DNA of 64,000 nt from Solirubrobacter phytolaccae (lineage in GTDB: Bacteria; Actinomycetota; Thermoleophilia; Solirubrobacterales; Solirubrobacteraceae). Shown here one piece after another: positions 7,942 to 15,796 of the stretch. The stretch spans positions 59,221 through 123,220 of the forward strand of contig NZ_JAPDDP010000014.1 of assembly GCF_027587195.1 (NCBI RefSeq), read 5' to 3'. The position numbers and the translations under genes are program-made. Positions within the stretch are counted from its first letter, which is position 1, and each line of letters begins with the position of its first letter. The notes under the pieces are model-generated. The model saw only the letters and a list, made by a program, of their open reading frames with translations, searched no databases and was not told where the DNA came from.

Positions 7942-8360
7942 TGGCACTGACCGACGCACAGCGCGCGCAACTCGGCGCGCTCGCCGACCAGCTCATCCCG
8001 GCCGGCGGCGGCATGCCGAGCGCGTCGGAGGCCGGTGTCGCCGGCCGGTACCTGGACGAGGTGCTCACGTCGCTCCCGGACCTGAAGGCCCCGCTGGAGA
8101 CGGCGCTGGCCGCCGTCGACGGCCTCGAGCCGGAGGCCGCGCTCGCGGTCCTGCGCGACGATCCCGCCGCCTGGGGCGTGCTCACCGCGGTCGTCCCGGC
8201 GGGCTACTTCATGAACCCCGCGATCCGCGAGGCGATCGGCTATCCGGGCCTCGAACGCCGCCCGATCGACGCGACCGCGGCACCCGACTACCTCGCCGAC
8301 GGCCTGCTCGACTCCGTGGTCGCCCGGGGACCCGTCTACCGACCCACGCCGACTGATTGA
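7941..8360 (+). CDS. Gluconate 2-dehydrogenase subunit 3-like small subunit
   Basis: This 139-residue protein begins MALTDAQRAQLGALADQLIP and has YLDEVL and PAGYFMNPAIREAIGYPG segments. These resemble the gluconate 2-dehydrogenase subunit 3 family, which pairs with GMC catalytic subunits. Family members often carry a Tat signal; this one starts directly with the helical domain, so the complex may be cytoplasmic or rely on another export route. It is translationally coupled to the GMC gene through TGATG. Confidence 0.75.
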   Translation: MALTDAQRAQLGALADQLIPAGGGMPSASEAGVAGRYLDEVLTSLPDLKAPLETALAAVDGLEPEAALAVLRDDPAAWGVLTAVVPAGYFMNPAIREAIGYPGLERRPIDATAAPDYLADGLLDSVVARGPVYRPTPTD

Positions 8361-8370
8361 CTGCCGCCCC

Positions 8371-8682
8371 ATGCCAACCCTGACTCCCGGTCGTGTCCGC
8401 CACGGCGTCGTGTTCACCCTCAAGCACGCGGAAGGCTCGCCTGAAGAGGCGGACTTCCTGCGCGCGAACGCCGAGCTCGCGTCGATCCCCGGCGTCGAGG
8501 CCTTCGAGCTCATGCGCGAGGTCAGCCCGAAGAACCCGTACCGGTTCGCGCTGACGATGGAGTTCGTCGACCGCGCGGCGTACGACGCCTACAGCGCGCA
8601 CCCGGACCACACGTCGTTCGTCGAGGGCCGCTGGGTCCCCGAGGTCGCCGACTTTTTGGAGCTCGACTCCGAAGCGCTGTAA
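8371..8682 (+). CDS. Dabb (stress-responsive A/B barrel) domain protein
   Basis: A 103-residue single-domain protein. The ferredoxin-like dimeric A/B barrel signature is visible: RHGVVFTLK, SPEEADFLRANAEL, FALTMEFVDRAAYDAY, then HPDHTSFVEGRW. It starts 10 nt after the GMC small-subunit stop and probably belongs to that transcript. Dabb proteins are small dimers of mixed or unknown function, some of them lyases or cyclases; no specific role can be assigned. Confidence 0.8.
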   Translation: MPTLTPGRVRHGVVFTLKHAEGSPEEADFLRANAELASIPGVEAFELMREVSPKNPYRFALTMEFVDRAAYDAYSAHPDHTSFVEGRWVPEVADFLELDSEAL

Positions 8683-8686
8683 CTCG

Positions 8687-9508
8687 ATGGACGGGCCGGC
8701 GCGGCGCGCGCTGAAGGCGAACGCGCGTCGCAACGCGGCCGGCGGCTTCGGCCGGCTGTGGCGCTGGCGCAGCACGCGCGCCGCCGCGTGGGCGTTGCTC
8801 GATCGGCACGTCCCGCCCGGCGCCACCGTCGCCGTGGTGGGCGCCGGCAACGGCCAGGACCTGCCGTTGCGCCGGCTCGCCCACCGCGCCGGGCGGCTGG
8901 ACCTGATCGACCTCGACGAGCACGCGCTCTCCCGCACCCGCCGACGGCTGCGGCTCAGCGGCGTGCGCGCGAACACCTTCACCCAGGACGTGACGCACGG
9001 CGCGGCCGACGCGGTCCTGCGCCAGATCCTCAGCGGCCGTCCACGCGGCGCGACGCCGTCCGGGGGCCGTGTCGGCCAGCCGCCGTACGACGTCGTGATC
9101 GCCGACCAGTTCCTCAGCCAGCTCCTCTATCCCGCGCTGTCGGACTCGGACCTGCCGACCCGCGCGGTCAACGCCGCGCTGCGCACGTACGGCCAGTCGC
9201 TCACGAACGCCGTCGTCGCCGACCTCGCGGCGGCCGCACCCGGCGGCGTGCTCATCCTGGTCGAGGACGTGCTCGGCTGGTGGGACGGCCACCCGCAGCC
9301 CTTCACGCTCGACGAGGTCCTCGCCCTGACCGACCCGGACGAGGCGCTGGCGCTCGTCGCGCGCGGACGCACGGCACGCGGCGCGGACGGCCGGATCGCG
9401 CTCACGGCGGCGCGCGCGCAGGTCGTCGACCGCGCGTTCTGGCGCTGGCCGTTCACGTCGGGCACTGACTATCTCGTGTGCGCGACGGTCGCCCGGTGCG
9501 CGCTCTGA
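8687..9508 (+). CDS. Class I SAM-dependent methyltransferase-like protein
   Basis: The 273-residue protein has a Rossmann-like methyltransferase core: VAVVGAGNGQDLPL (motif I, residues ~45-58), DLIDLDEHAL with an acidic residue at the end of strand 2, DVVIADQFLSQLLYP (motif IV-like, ~125) and GVLILVEDVLGWW. The N-terminus is basic. It starts 4 nt after the Dabb stop. Motif I reads GAGNGQD, close to the usual GxGxG. Nothing identifies the substrate, and loss of methyl-transfer activity cannot be excluded. Confidence 0.65.
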   Translation: MDGPARRALKANARRNAAGGFGRLWRWRSTRAAAWALLDRHVPPGATVAVVGAGNGQDLPLRRLAHRAGRLDLIDLDEHALSRTRRRLRLSGVRANTFTQDVTHGAADAVLRQILSGRPRGATPSGGRVGQPPYDVVIADQFLSQLLYPALSDSDLPTRAVNAALRTYGQSLTNAVVADLAAAAPGGVLILVEDVLGWWDGHPQPFTLDEVLALTDPDEALALVARGRTARGADGRIALTAARAQVVDRAFWRWPFTSGTDYLVCATVARCAL

Positions 9509-9521
9509 CAAGCTTCAACGG

Positions 9522-9884
9522 ATGGCCGAGGAGCTTCCAGCCCAGGATCTCGACCAGGCGCGCCGGACGTCGATGGCCGCCGAGCGCACCTGGCTCGCGT
9601 GGTGGCGGTCCGCGCTCGCGGCGAGCGTCGGCGCGCTCGGCGTGGGCCGGCTCGCCCCGGAGGTGCTCGACGTCGCGCCGTGGCCGTACGTGCTGCTGGG
9701 CTGCGCCTACGCGGCCCTCTCGATCGGCCTGCTCGTGATCGGCGCGATGCGCCAGAAGGACCTGGAGACCGCGCTGCGGACCGGCAAGCACACGCCGCTG
9801 ACGTTCCGGACGGTGGCGGTGTTCAGCGGTGGCGGCATCGTGCTCGCGGCGCTCACCGTCGTGCTGGTGATCGCCCAGATCTAG
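9522..9884 (+). CDS. DUF202 small membrane protein
   Basis: The 120-residue protein has the DUF202 opening (RTSMAAERTWLAWWRSALA), in which the AERTxLAWxR box precedes the first helix. Three membrane segments follow at about residues 30-50, 55-77 and 98-119. A conserved KHTPLTFRTV stretch lies before the last helix. The family is short, of unknown function, and related to the membrane part of some yeast VTC subunits. It starts 13 nt after the methyltransferase-like gene. Confidence 0.85.
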   Translation: MAEELPAQDLDQARRTSMAAERTWLAWWRSALAASVGALGVGRLAPEVLDVAPWPYVLLGCAYAALSIGLLVIGAMRQKDLETALRTGKHTPLTFRTVAVFSGGGIVLAALTVVLVIAQI

Positions 9885-9918
9885 GCATTCCGGGCGCAAC
9901 GCCGCTCGCCGGGCGGAG

Positions 9919-10317
9919 ATGATGCGCAGGATGTCCCTTGCCGTGCTGGTCGTCGACGACCACCCCGCGGTGGCGCTGGCGCTCAGGTTGTACTTCCGAC
10001 GCCTCGGACGGTTCGCCGTGGCCGCGAGCGCCGGCACGGCGACGGACGGGTTGCGGGCGCTCGAGTCGCGCCCGTTCGACGCGGTGCTGCTGGATCTGCA
10101 CCTTCCGGACCTGAGCGGCGTCGAGCTCGTCCGGGCCTTCCGCGCCGCCGCGCCGGACACCCCGCTGATCCTGCACTCGGCGGCCGACGAGACGGCGGAC
10201 GTGGAGGCGGTGCGAGGGCTCGTGGACGCGGTCACGCTCAAGTCCGACGTCCCGGCGGTGCTGGCGGCACTGGAACGGCTCACCGACGGAGGTCCGTATC
10301 GTGGGCCGGGTTCGTGA
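9919..10317 (+). CDS. Stand-alone response regulator (receiver only)
   Basis: The 132-residue receiver domain has an acidic pair (VVDDHP), phospho-acceptor Asp59 (LLDLHLPD) and the conserved lysine in VTLKSD. It has no DNA-binding output domain. The stop overlaps the GTG of the following PAS histidine kinase (GTGA), so it is probably that kinase's partner, working by protein contact or in a phosphorelay. The start could be either of two adjacent ATGs at 9919 and 9922, or the ATG at 9934; GGGCGGAG lies just upstream of 9919. Confidence 0.85.
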   Translation: MMRRMSLAVLVVDDHPAVALALRLYFRRLGRFAVAASAGTATDGLRALESRPFDAVLLDLHLPDLSGVELVRAFRAAAPDTPLILHSAADETADVEAVRGLVDAVTLKSDVPAVLAALERLTDGGPYRGPGS

Positions 10318-12506
10318 CCGACCGCCGGACTGCCGCCACCGAGACCGAGTTGCTCGCCGCCGTCGTGGCCAGCGTGTCCGACGCTGTCATCACGACGGAC
10401 GAGCACGCCGCGATCACCTACATGAACGTCGCCGCCGAGCAGCTGTTCGGCGTACGCGCTGACGACGTCCTCGGCCAGAGCACGATCCGCACGTTCGTCG
10501 ACGCCGCCGACCAGGACCGCGCACGGGAGTTCTCGCGCCGGCTCTATCAGGGCGACACGATGCCGACCGACCTGCACCTGCGGCTGCGCCGCGCCGACGG
10601 CACCGCGTTCGAGGGTGAGCTCAACGCGTTCCTGGTCCGCGACGGCGACGGCACGATCATGGCGCTGGCGGCGATCGTCCGCGACGTCACCGCCCGGGTG
10701 GCCGCCGAGGCCGAGTCGGCCGCGCTGCGGGCCGTCGTCGAGTCGGCCTCCGAGGGCATCATCGGGATCGACCAGCAGGGGATGGTCGAGTTCTTCAGCC
10801 CGTCCGCGGAGCGGATCTACGGCTACACCGCGGACGAGGTCGTGGGCCGGTCGATCCGGATGCTGGTGGCCGAGCATCGGCTCCAGTTCCTCCCCGCGAT
10901 CAGCGCCCAGGTCCGCGCCGGGGAGTCGGTGCGGCGGCTCAGCGTCGGGCGCCGCAAGGACGGGTCACACCTGGAGATCATGATCAGCGCCGGCGCGATG
11001 CTCGACTCGACGGACACGATCCGCGGCTACGTGATCACGGTGCTGGACATCTCCGAGCGCCGCAGCACGCAGCGGCTGCTGGACCTCGTCGTCGAGCACG
11101 CCCCGATGGTGATCGCCGTCAAGGATCGCTCCGGCCGCTACCGGCTCTTCAACCGCGTGGGCGCCCAGTCGCTCGGGCTGGACGAGCAGTCGATCGTGGG
11201 CCGCACCGACGCGGAGGTCTTCGACCCCGAGGTCGCGGCGCGCTTCACGGCCGGTGACCGTGAGGTGATGGAGAGCGGCGAGACGCTCACCGTCCAGGAG
11301 GACGTCGAGGTCCCGGTCGGGATGCGCCACTTCGTGACCACGAAGTTCCCGCTGCTCGACGCCGCGGGCGCGGTCGACGGCGTCGGCATCGTCGCCGCGG
11401 ACGTGACGGAGATCCGCCAGGCCGAGTCCGACCGCGCGCGCCTGGCCGCGCTGGTGCAGTCGGCTCCCGACGCGATCGTCGCCCAGGACCGCGACGGCCG
11501 GATCGCGACGTGGAACCCCGGCGCCGAGACGATGTTCGGGCTGTCCGCCGAGGAGGCGATCGGGCGTGACCTCGCGGAGCTGGTCGTCCCCACGTGCGAG
11601 CGCGAGCGCTTCTGGGCCGACTTCGCGGAGGTGAGCAACGGCCGCACGCTGACCAAGCGCTGCACGCGCCTGCGCGCCGACGGGTCCGTCTTCCCGGTGC
11701 GCGTGTCGGCCGCGCCCGTGCGGATGCTCGACGGCGCCTGGTCGGGCACGCTGTCGATGGTCCGCGACATCACCGAGCTGGTCGCGGCCGAGGCCGAGTT
11801 GGAGGCGCGGGCCGCGCAGCTCGAGCGCTCCAACGCCGACCTCGAGCGCTTCGCGTACGCCGCGAGCCACGACCTGCAGGAGCCGCTGCAGTCGATCAAG
11901 CTCAGCGCGGGCGCGGTCATCGACGCCGCCGCCGAGCGCCTCGACGAGGACGAGCGCGAGCTGCTCGCCCACATCGACACCGCCGCGAGCCGGCTCAGCG
12001 GCCAGATCCGCGGCCTGCTGCAGATCGCGCGCGTCGCGCTCGGGGAGGCGCCGAGCGAGCTGGTCGCCGTCGACGTGGCGGTGCAGGACGCGCTCGACGC
12101 GCTGCGCGCCGCCGCGCACCACGCCGGCGCCGAGATCGAGGTGCGCCGGCCGCTGCCGGACGCCGTCGTCCCGCGCGCCGAGCTCGCGCTCGTGCTCCAG
12201 AACCTGATCGCGAACGGCATCAAGTTCTGCCGTCCCGGCGTCACGCCGAAGATCGACGTGTCCGGCGTGATCGGCGACGACGCGCTGGAGCTGCGCGTGG
12301 CCGACAACGGCATCGGTCTGGGTGAGGCCGATCGAGCGCGCGTGTTCGACCTGTTCGAGCGCGCTGAGCCGAGCGTGCCCGGCACCGGGCTCGGGCTGGC
12401 CGGCGCGCAGCGGATGGTGGAGCGCCACGGCGGGACGATCACGGCCGCCTCGGCCGGTCCCGATCAGGGCTCCGAGTTCACGGTCTGGCTGCCGCTCACA
12501 CGCTGA
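10314..12506 (+). CDS. Soluble PAS4 sensor histidine kinase
   Basis: The 730-residue kinase has no membrane segment. Four PAS/PAC units run at about residues 10-125, 135-250, 255-370 and 375-495, each ending in a VRDVT/VLDIS/VAADVT/VRDIT-type PAC motif. A short coiled linker leads to HisKA with His519 (AASHDLQEP), then HATPase_c with NLIANGIKFC (N box), VADNGIGLG (G1) and GTGLGLAGAQRM (G2). The layout resembles cytoplasmic phytochrome-like or energy sensors. It is translationally coupled to the receiver at 9919. Its 3' end overlaps the convergent response regulator at 12496 by 11 bp, which could be a second partner. Confidence 0.93.
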   Translation: MTDRRTAATETELLAAVVASVSDAVITTDEHAAITYMNVAAEQLFGVRADDVLGQSTIRTFVDAADQDRAREFSRRLYQGDTMPTDLHLRLRRADGTAFEGELNAFLVRDGDGTIMALAAIVRDVTARVAAEAESAALRAVVESASEGIIGIDQQGMVEFFSPSAERIYGYTADEVVGRSIRMLVAEHRLQFLPAISAQVRAGESVRRLSVGRRKDGSHLEIMISAGAMLDSTDTIRGYVITVLDISERRSTQRLLDLVVEHAPMVIAVKDRSGRYRLFNRVGAQSLGLDEQSIVGRTDAEVFDPEVAARFTAGDREVMESGETLTVQEDVEVPVGMRHFVTTKFPLLDAAGAVDGVGIVAADVTEIRQAESDRARLAALVQSAPDAIVAQDRDGRIATWNPGAETMFGLSAEEAIGRDLAELVVPTCERERFWADFAEVSNGRTLTKRCTRLRADGSVFPVRVSAAPVRMLDGAWSGTLSMVRDITELVAAEAELEARAAQLERSNADLERFAYAASHDLQEPLQSIKLSAGAVIDAAAERLDEDERELLAHIDTAASRLSGQIRGLLQIARVALGEAPSELVAVDVAVQDALDALRAAAHHAGAEIEVRRPLPDAVVPRAELALVLQNLIANGIKFCRPGVTPKIDVSGVIGDDALELRVADNGIGLGEADRARVFDLFERAEPSVPGTGLGLAGAQRMVERHGGTITAASAGPDQGSEFTVWLPLTR

Positions 12507-12861
12507 CGAGCGCGGCCGCGGCCTCCGCGGCGGCGTGGAGCCCGGCGGCCTTCTCGACGTAGCGATCGGCGCCCGCGGCGAGCGCGGCCTCCGCGACGTG
12601 CTCGGCCTCGAACGCCGAGAGCACGAGGATTGCGCACTCGGGGTGGGCGGCGCGCACGGCGCCGGCGACCTGGAGCCCGTCCATCCCGGGCATCGCGAGG
12701 TCGAGCACGACGAGGTCGGGCGCCAGCGTGTCGGCGAGCACGATCGCCTCGTTGCCGTCGGCGGCTTCTCCGACCACCTCGAGGCCCGGCCGCGCGGACA
12801 GGACCGCGCGCAGCAGCCTGCGCATCAGGTCGTGATCGTCGGCGAGTATGACCCGGGCCAC
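12496..12861 (-). CDS. Stand-alone response regulator (receiver only)
   Basis: The 121-residue receiver has VILADDHD at its start, phospho-acceptor Asp54 (VVLDLAMPGMDG) and Lys104 (YVEKAAG). It resembles NarL-type receivers but lacks the LuxR DNA-binding domain. The start is GTG at 12859-12861. The gene directly upstream on the same strand (12880-13443) encodes a kinase-like membrane protein without an ATPase domain, so the pair reads like a reduced two-component system. Confidence 0.85.
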   Translation of the reverse strand: MARVILADDHDLMRRLLRAVLSARPGLEVVGEAADGNEAIVLADTLAPDLVVLDLAMPGMDGLQVAGAVRAAHPECAILVLSAFEAEHVAEAALAAGADRYVEKAAGLHAAAEAAAALVSV

Positions 12862-12879
12862 GGCGCGTCCGATTATGGC

Positions 12880-13443
12880 CTAGGCGGCGGCCGTGCGGCG
12901 CAGTGCGCCGGGCCGGACGTCGCCGTCGAGGAGCTCGCCCATCATCCGCTGCGCGTGCGCGAGCGTGTCGGCGAGCACTTCGCGCGCCTCGGCCTCTTGG
13001 CCGAGCGCGTCGAGCTCCCGGGCCGCGAGCAGACCCTGGACGATGTTGTCGTTGATCTCGAGCGCGCGATGGCGCTGGAGCGCGTGGTCGGGATACAGGG
13101 ACGCGGGACCCGTCTCCTCGTCCGCCCGGCGGCGCAGCCACAGGAACATCAGCCCGGCCGCGGCGGCGATGAACGGGAGCGGGACCGAGGCCACCGTGTA
13201 CGCGTCGCGCAGGGCCAGCGCGGCCTGGTGCTCGACGCCGATCAGCGGCAGCAGCATCTGCGCCCCGGTCCACGCGGAGCGCACCGCGACCGTCCCGAAC
13301 ACGAGCATCATCGCGACGCCGAGCGGGTTCGCGCGCAGCGAGAGCTGCCCCGTGCGTCGCAGGCGCACCGCGAGCATCACGGCGATCACGGAGTAGGTGA
13401 GCGCGGTCAGCAGGTTGCCGACCGTGACGAGCTGCCAGATCAT
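12880..13443 (-). CDS. Membrane protein with histidine-kinase-like dimerisation segment but no ATPase
   Basis: The 187-residue protein has three hydrophobic segments (about residues 5-27, 42-65 and 85-108). A cytoplasmic helical segment, HRALEINDNIVQGLLAAREL, follows. This looks like the first helix of a HisKA_3 dimerisation domain, with IND where kinases have LHD, so the phospho-accepting His is missing at that spot. No N, G1 or G2 box follows and the protein ends after a second helix. It could be a dimeric receptor or decoy that works with another kinase. Start: ATG at 13443, not an earlier in-frame codon whose extension lacks any domain and covers the divergent gene. Confidence 0.65.
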   Translation of the reverse strand: MIWQLVTVGNLLTALTYSVIAVMLAVRLRRTGQLSLRANPLGVAMMLVFGTVAVRSAWTGAQMLLPLIGVEHQAALALRDAYTVASVPLPFIAAAAGLMFLWLRRRADEETGPASLYPDHALQRHRALEINDNIVQGLLAARELDALGQEAEAREVLADTLAHAQRMMGELLDGDVRPGALRRTAAA

Positions 13444-13518
13444 CGCCCCCAAGCATCCTCGCTCGGAAAGGGCGCGCGACGGGCGACTCCCCCGCACGGG
13501 GGTGCTTTGCTTTGACGA

Positions 13519-14304
13519 ATGCCCGATTGGGACGCGTTCGAGCTGCGCTATGACATCCACGGGCGCTGCGCGGTCCGGATCGGTGGCGGCGCGCGAGTGC
13601 TGACGCGCCATGTCGAGCCGCTGCCGCTCACCGCGCCATGGTGCGTCGAGGCGCGCTGCGCCGGCGCGATCGGCTGGCTGCTCGCGGACCGCGCGCCGGA
13701 GAACCCGGAGCGCGAGCGCGCACGGCTCCAGCGCGAGGTCGAGCGACGCACGGCGCGCGTGCTGGCGCAGCGGCTGGAGCAGCTCACCGCGCTCGACGCC
13801 GAGCTGCTGGAGCGGCTCACGCACCGCCTGCGGACGGACGTGACCACGCTGCAGGCGGTGGCCGACGGTGCGCTGCTCGGCGCGTTCGGCGCGGCGGAAG
13901 AGGCGGAGATCACCGCCCAGGTGACGGCGACCGCGGCCGAGGCGCAGCGGCGCCTGACCGCCGCGCGCGAGGTCATGGGCGTGCTCGCGCCGGTCAAGCC
14001 ACGTGCCCCTGAGGCGATCGCGGCGACGTTGCGCGCGGAGCTCGAGGGGGCGGGACGGGAGGCGACGGTGACCGTCGACGCGGAGGAAGAGCCGTTCACG
14101 CTCGTCCCCGGCCCGGGGTGGGCGGCGTGCGCTCGGCGACTGGCGGCCGACGAGCAGCTCACGGCGTTCACGATCACCCCCGACGAGCATGGCTGGCGGG
14201 TCCACGCGGACGGTTCCCTGACCTCCGCGGCCCATCTGGTGGTGGCAGCGGGTGGCTTTGCTGACACGGACCTCGTGCTTCCCCCTACCGCACCGGCATC
14301 CTGA
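13519..14304 (+). CDS. Divergent histidine-kinase-like protein
   Basis: A 261-residue soluble protein. Residues ~70-150 form a long helical region with LLERLTHRLRTDVTTLQAV, which resembles a HisKA helix with an H-x-x-R-T arrangement. The C-terminal ~90 residues look like a shrunken HATPase-type fold (VTVDAEEEPFTL, ITPDEHGWRVHADG) but show no recognisable N box or glycine-rich lid. It lies 51 bp upstream of a complete NarL-type regulator at 14355, so it may be that regulator's sensor or phosphotransfer partner. Function is inferred from context only. Confidence 0.5.
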   Translation: MPDWDAFELRYDIHGRCAVRIGGGARVLTRHVEPLPLTAPWCVEARCAGAIGWLLADRAPENPERERARLQREVERRTARVLAQRLEQLTALDAELLERLTHRLRTDVTTLQAVADGALLGAFGAAEEAEITAQVTATAAEAQRRLTAAREVMGVLAPVKPRAPEAIAATLRAELEGAGREATVTVDAEEEPFTLVPGPGWAACARRLAADEQLTAFTITPDEHGWRVHADGSLTSAAHLVVAAGGFADTDLVLPPTAPAS

Positions 14305-14354
14305 GCATCGGGAAGCCTCGTTCGCTTCACTAGGATTGACCGCCGGAGGCCCAG

Positions 14355-14999
14355 TTGTCAGCGCTGTCTGTTCCCGTGGTGCTCGTCGATGACCATCGGA
14401 TGGTCCTGCTCGGCCTGCGCACCCTTTTCCACAATCGACCGGAAGTCGACGTCATCGCCGTCGCGCACGACGCGGACGAGGCGATCGCCGCCTGCCGGGT
14501 CAAGCACCCGCGCGTGGCGGTCCTGGACGTCACGCTGGACGGCTCGGACGTCGACGGCTTCGAGCTCTGCCGCCGGCTGCGCGGCGAGCTCCCCGAGGTC
14601 GAGGTCGTCTTCTACACCGGCATGGACGACATCGGCATCGCCGAGCGGGCGTTCGCGTCGGGCGCGCAGGGCATCGTCTCCAAGGGCGACTCCGCCGGGG
14701 ACCTGCTCCGGGCCGTGCTGCTGGCCTCACGCGGGCGGACCTACACGTCGCCCGTGTTCGCCGCCCAGGCCGACGGGCGTGACTTCGAGGAGCTCTCGCC
14801 GAAGCAGCTCACCGCGCTGCGGCTGCTCGCCGCCGGGCTGGAGCGCAAGCAGATCGCGGAGCGCATGAGCATCGGCGAGGAGACCGTCAAGTCGCACCTC
14901 AGCGAGGTGCGCCGCAAGCTCGGCGCCCGCACTTCGGCGCAGGCCGTGGCGATCGGCTTGATCAACTCGCTGTTCGACTACGACCCGCCGGCCGAATGA
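14355..14999 (+). CDS. NarL/LuxR-family response regulator
   Basis: The 214-residue protein has a receiver domain with LVDDHRM, Asp58 (VAVLDVTLDG) and IVSKGD as the lysine site. A LuxR-type helix-turn-helix follows (residues ~145-205: LSPKQLTALRLLAAGLERKQIAERMSIG, TVKSHLSEVRRKLGA). I chose the TTG start at 14355 because CCGGAGG lies 7 nt upstream. It is the only DNA-binding regulator of the 9.9-15 kb signalling cluster, so it may collect signals from the neighbouring kinases. Confidence 0.9.
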   Translation: MSALSVPVVLVDDHRMVLLGLRTLFHNRPEVDVIAVAHDADEAIAACRVKHPRVAVLDVTLDGSDVDGFELCRRLRGELPEVEVVFYTGMDDIGIAERAFASGAQGIVSKGDSAGDLLRAVLLASRGRTYTSPVFAAQADGRDFEELSPKQLTALRLLAAGLERKQIAERMSIGEETVKSHLSEVRRKLGARTSAQAVAIGLINSLFDYDPPAE

Positions 15000-15084
15000 C
15001 TCTTTAACGGTTAAGGTGGCCTCCCCGGAACGGGGGACGCCGCGTTTTGGAGGTGCGGGAAGCGGCGGCAGACTGCCGCGCCAC

Positions 15085-15609
15085 ATGACCACCGCCCGTC
15101 CCGGGGTGGCCGGCTTCGCGCTGTCCGCCGTCCTTCTCCTGCTCTCCGCCGCTCCGTCTCAGGCCGCCTGTGCCGGCGCCGACGCCACCGGCGGTTCCGC
15201 CGACGCCCGCGAGGCCGCGATGGGCTGTCTCGTCGCCGAGACGCGCGCGGCCGCCGGCCGGCCCGCGCTCCGCGCCGCCGGCACGCTGACGCGCTCCGCC
15301 GCGATCAAGGCCGCCTCGGTCGATCGCTGCGGCACGTTCACCCACACGCCGTGCGGGCAGTCGATGGCCGCGCCGATGCGCCGCTCGGGCTACGCGCGTG
15401 GCTGCTTCTCCGTCGGCGAGAACCTGGCCTGGACCTCGCGCGGCGCGACGCCGCGGGACGTCCTGCAGACCTGGCTCGAGTCGCCTCCGCACCGCGAGAC
15501 GCTGCTCGACGCCCGCTACCGCGACACCGGCGTCGCCCGTCGCGTGGTCACGCTCAAGGGCACGGGCCGCGTCGAGCTGTGGGTCCAGCACTTCGGCCGA
15601 CGCTGCTAA
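15085..15609 (+). CDS. Secreted CAP-domain (SCP/PR-1-like) protein
   Basis: The 174-residue product begins with a signal peptide (MTTARPGVAGFALSAVLLLL, cleavage near SQA-AC). A CAP domain follows, with SAAIKAASVDRCGTFTHTPCG, the GENLAWT motif and TWLESPPHRETLLDARY, all typical of bacterial SCP-like proteins. Six or so cysteines suggest disulfides. The start at 15085 is chosen so that the protein begins with the signal peptide; an upstream in-frame ATG at 15016 would add 23 polar residues. CAP proteins are extracellular, with roles in lipid binding or proteolysis-like activity that vary by member. Confidence 0.85.
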   Translation: MTTARPGVAGFALSAVLLLLSAAPSQAACAGADATGGSADAREAAMGCLVAETRAAAGRPALRAAGTLTRSAAIKAASVDRCGTFTHTPCGQSMAAPMRRSGYARGCFSVGENLAWTSRGATPRDVLQTWLESPPHRETLLDARYRDTGVARRVVTLKGTGRVELWVQHFGRRC

Positions 15610-15768
15610 CGCCGGCTCACGCAAGTACGCACGATTCTGGCGACCGCCGATCACCGGCTGGACCCACCCGGCGACCGGTCATGGGCAACCAGCCCACTTC
15701 CAGTCACCGAGCGGTCCCAGCCGGCGCCGGCGGCCACCAGCGATCGCACGTACTTGCGTTCGCCGGCG
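15610..15768. repeat. Long imperfect inverted repeat (about 159 nt) between convergent genes
   Basis: Positions 15610-15635 and 15743-15768 are 26-nt arms matching at 22 positions in inverted orientation; ACGCAAGTACG is an uninterrupted 11-nt block. Inside are nested complementary parts (CCGGCTGG near 15656 with CCAGCCGG near 15719; TGGGC-aacca-GCCCA near 15685), so the whole stretch can fold into one long hairpin. It fills almost the entire gap between the CAP gene (+) and the subtilase (-). It may be a two-way terminator or a MITE-like insertion. Confidence 0.65.
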
Positions 15769-15796
15769 GCGCACGCCGGCCGAAGGCGGATGGGAG

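Noticed and set aside
9919..15000. Complete phosphorelay including an Hpt protein
   Set aside because: No Hpt motif is recognisable in the degenerate proteins, so I describe them only as kinase-like.
15610..15768. Integron attC-like recombination site
   Set aside because: The outer ends do not give the RYYYAAC/GTTRRRY core pair, and there is no integrase or cassette arrangement nearby.
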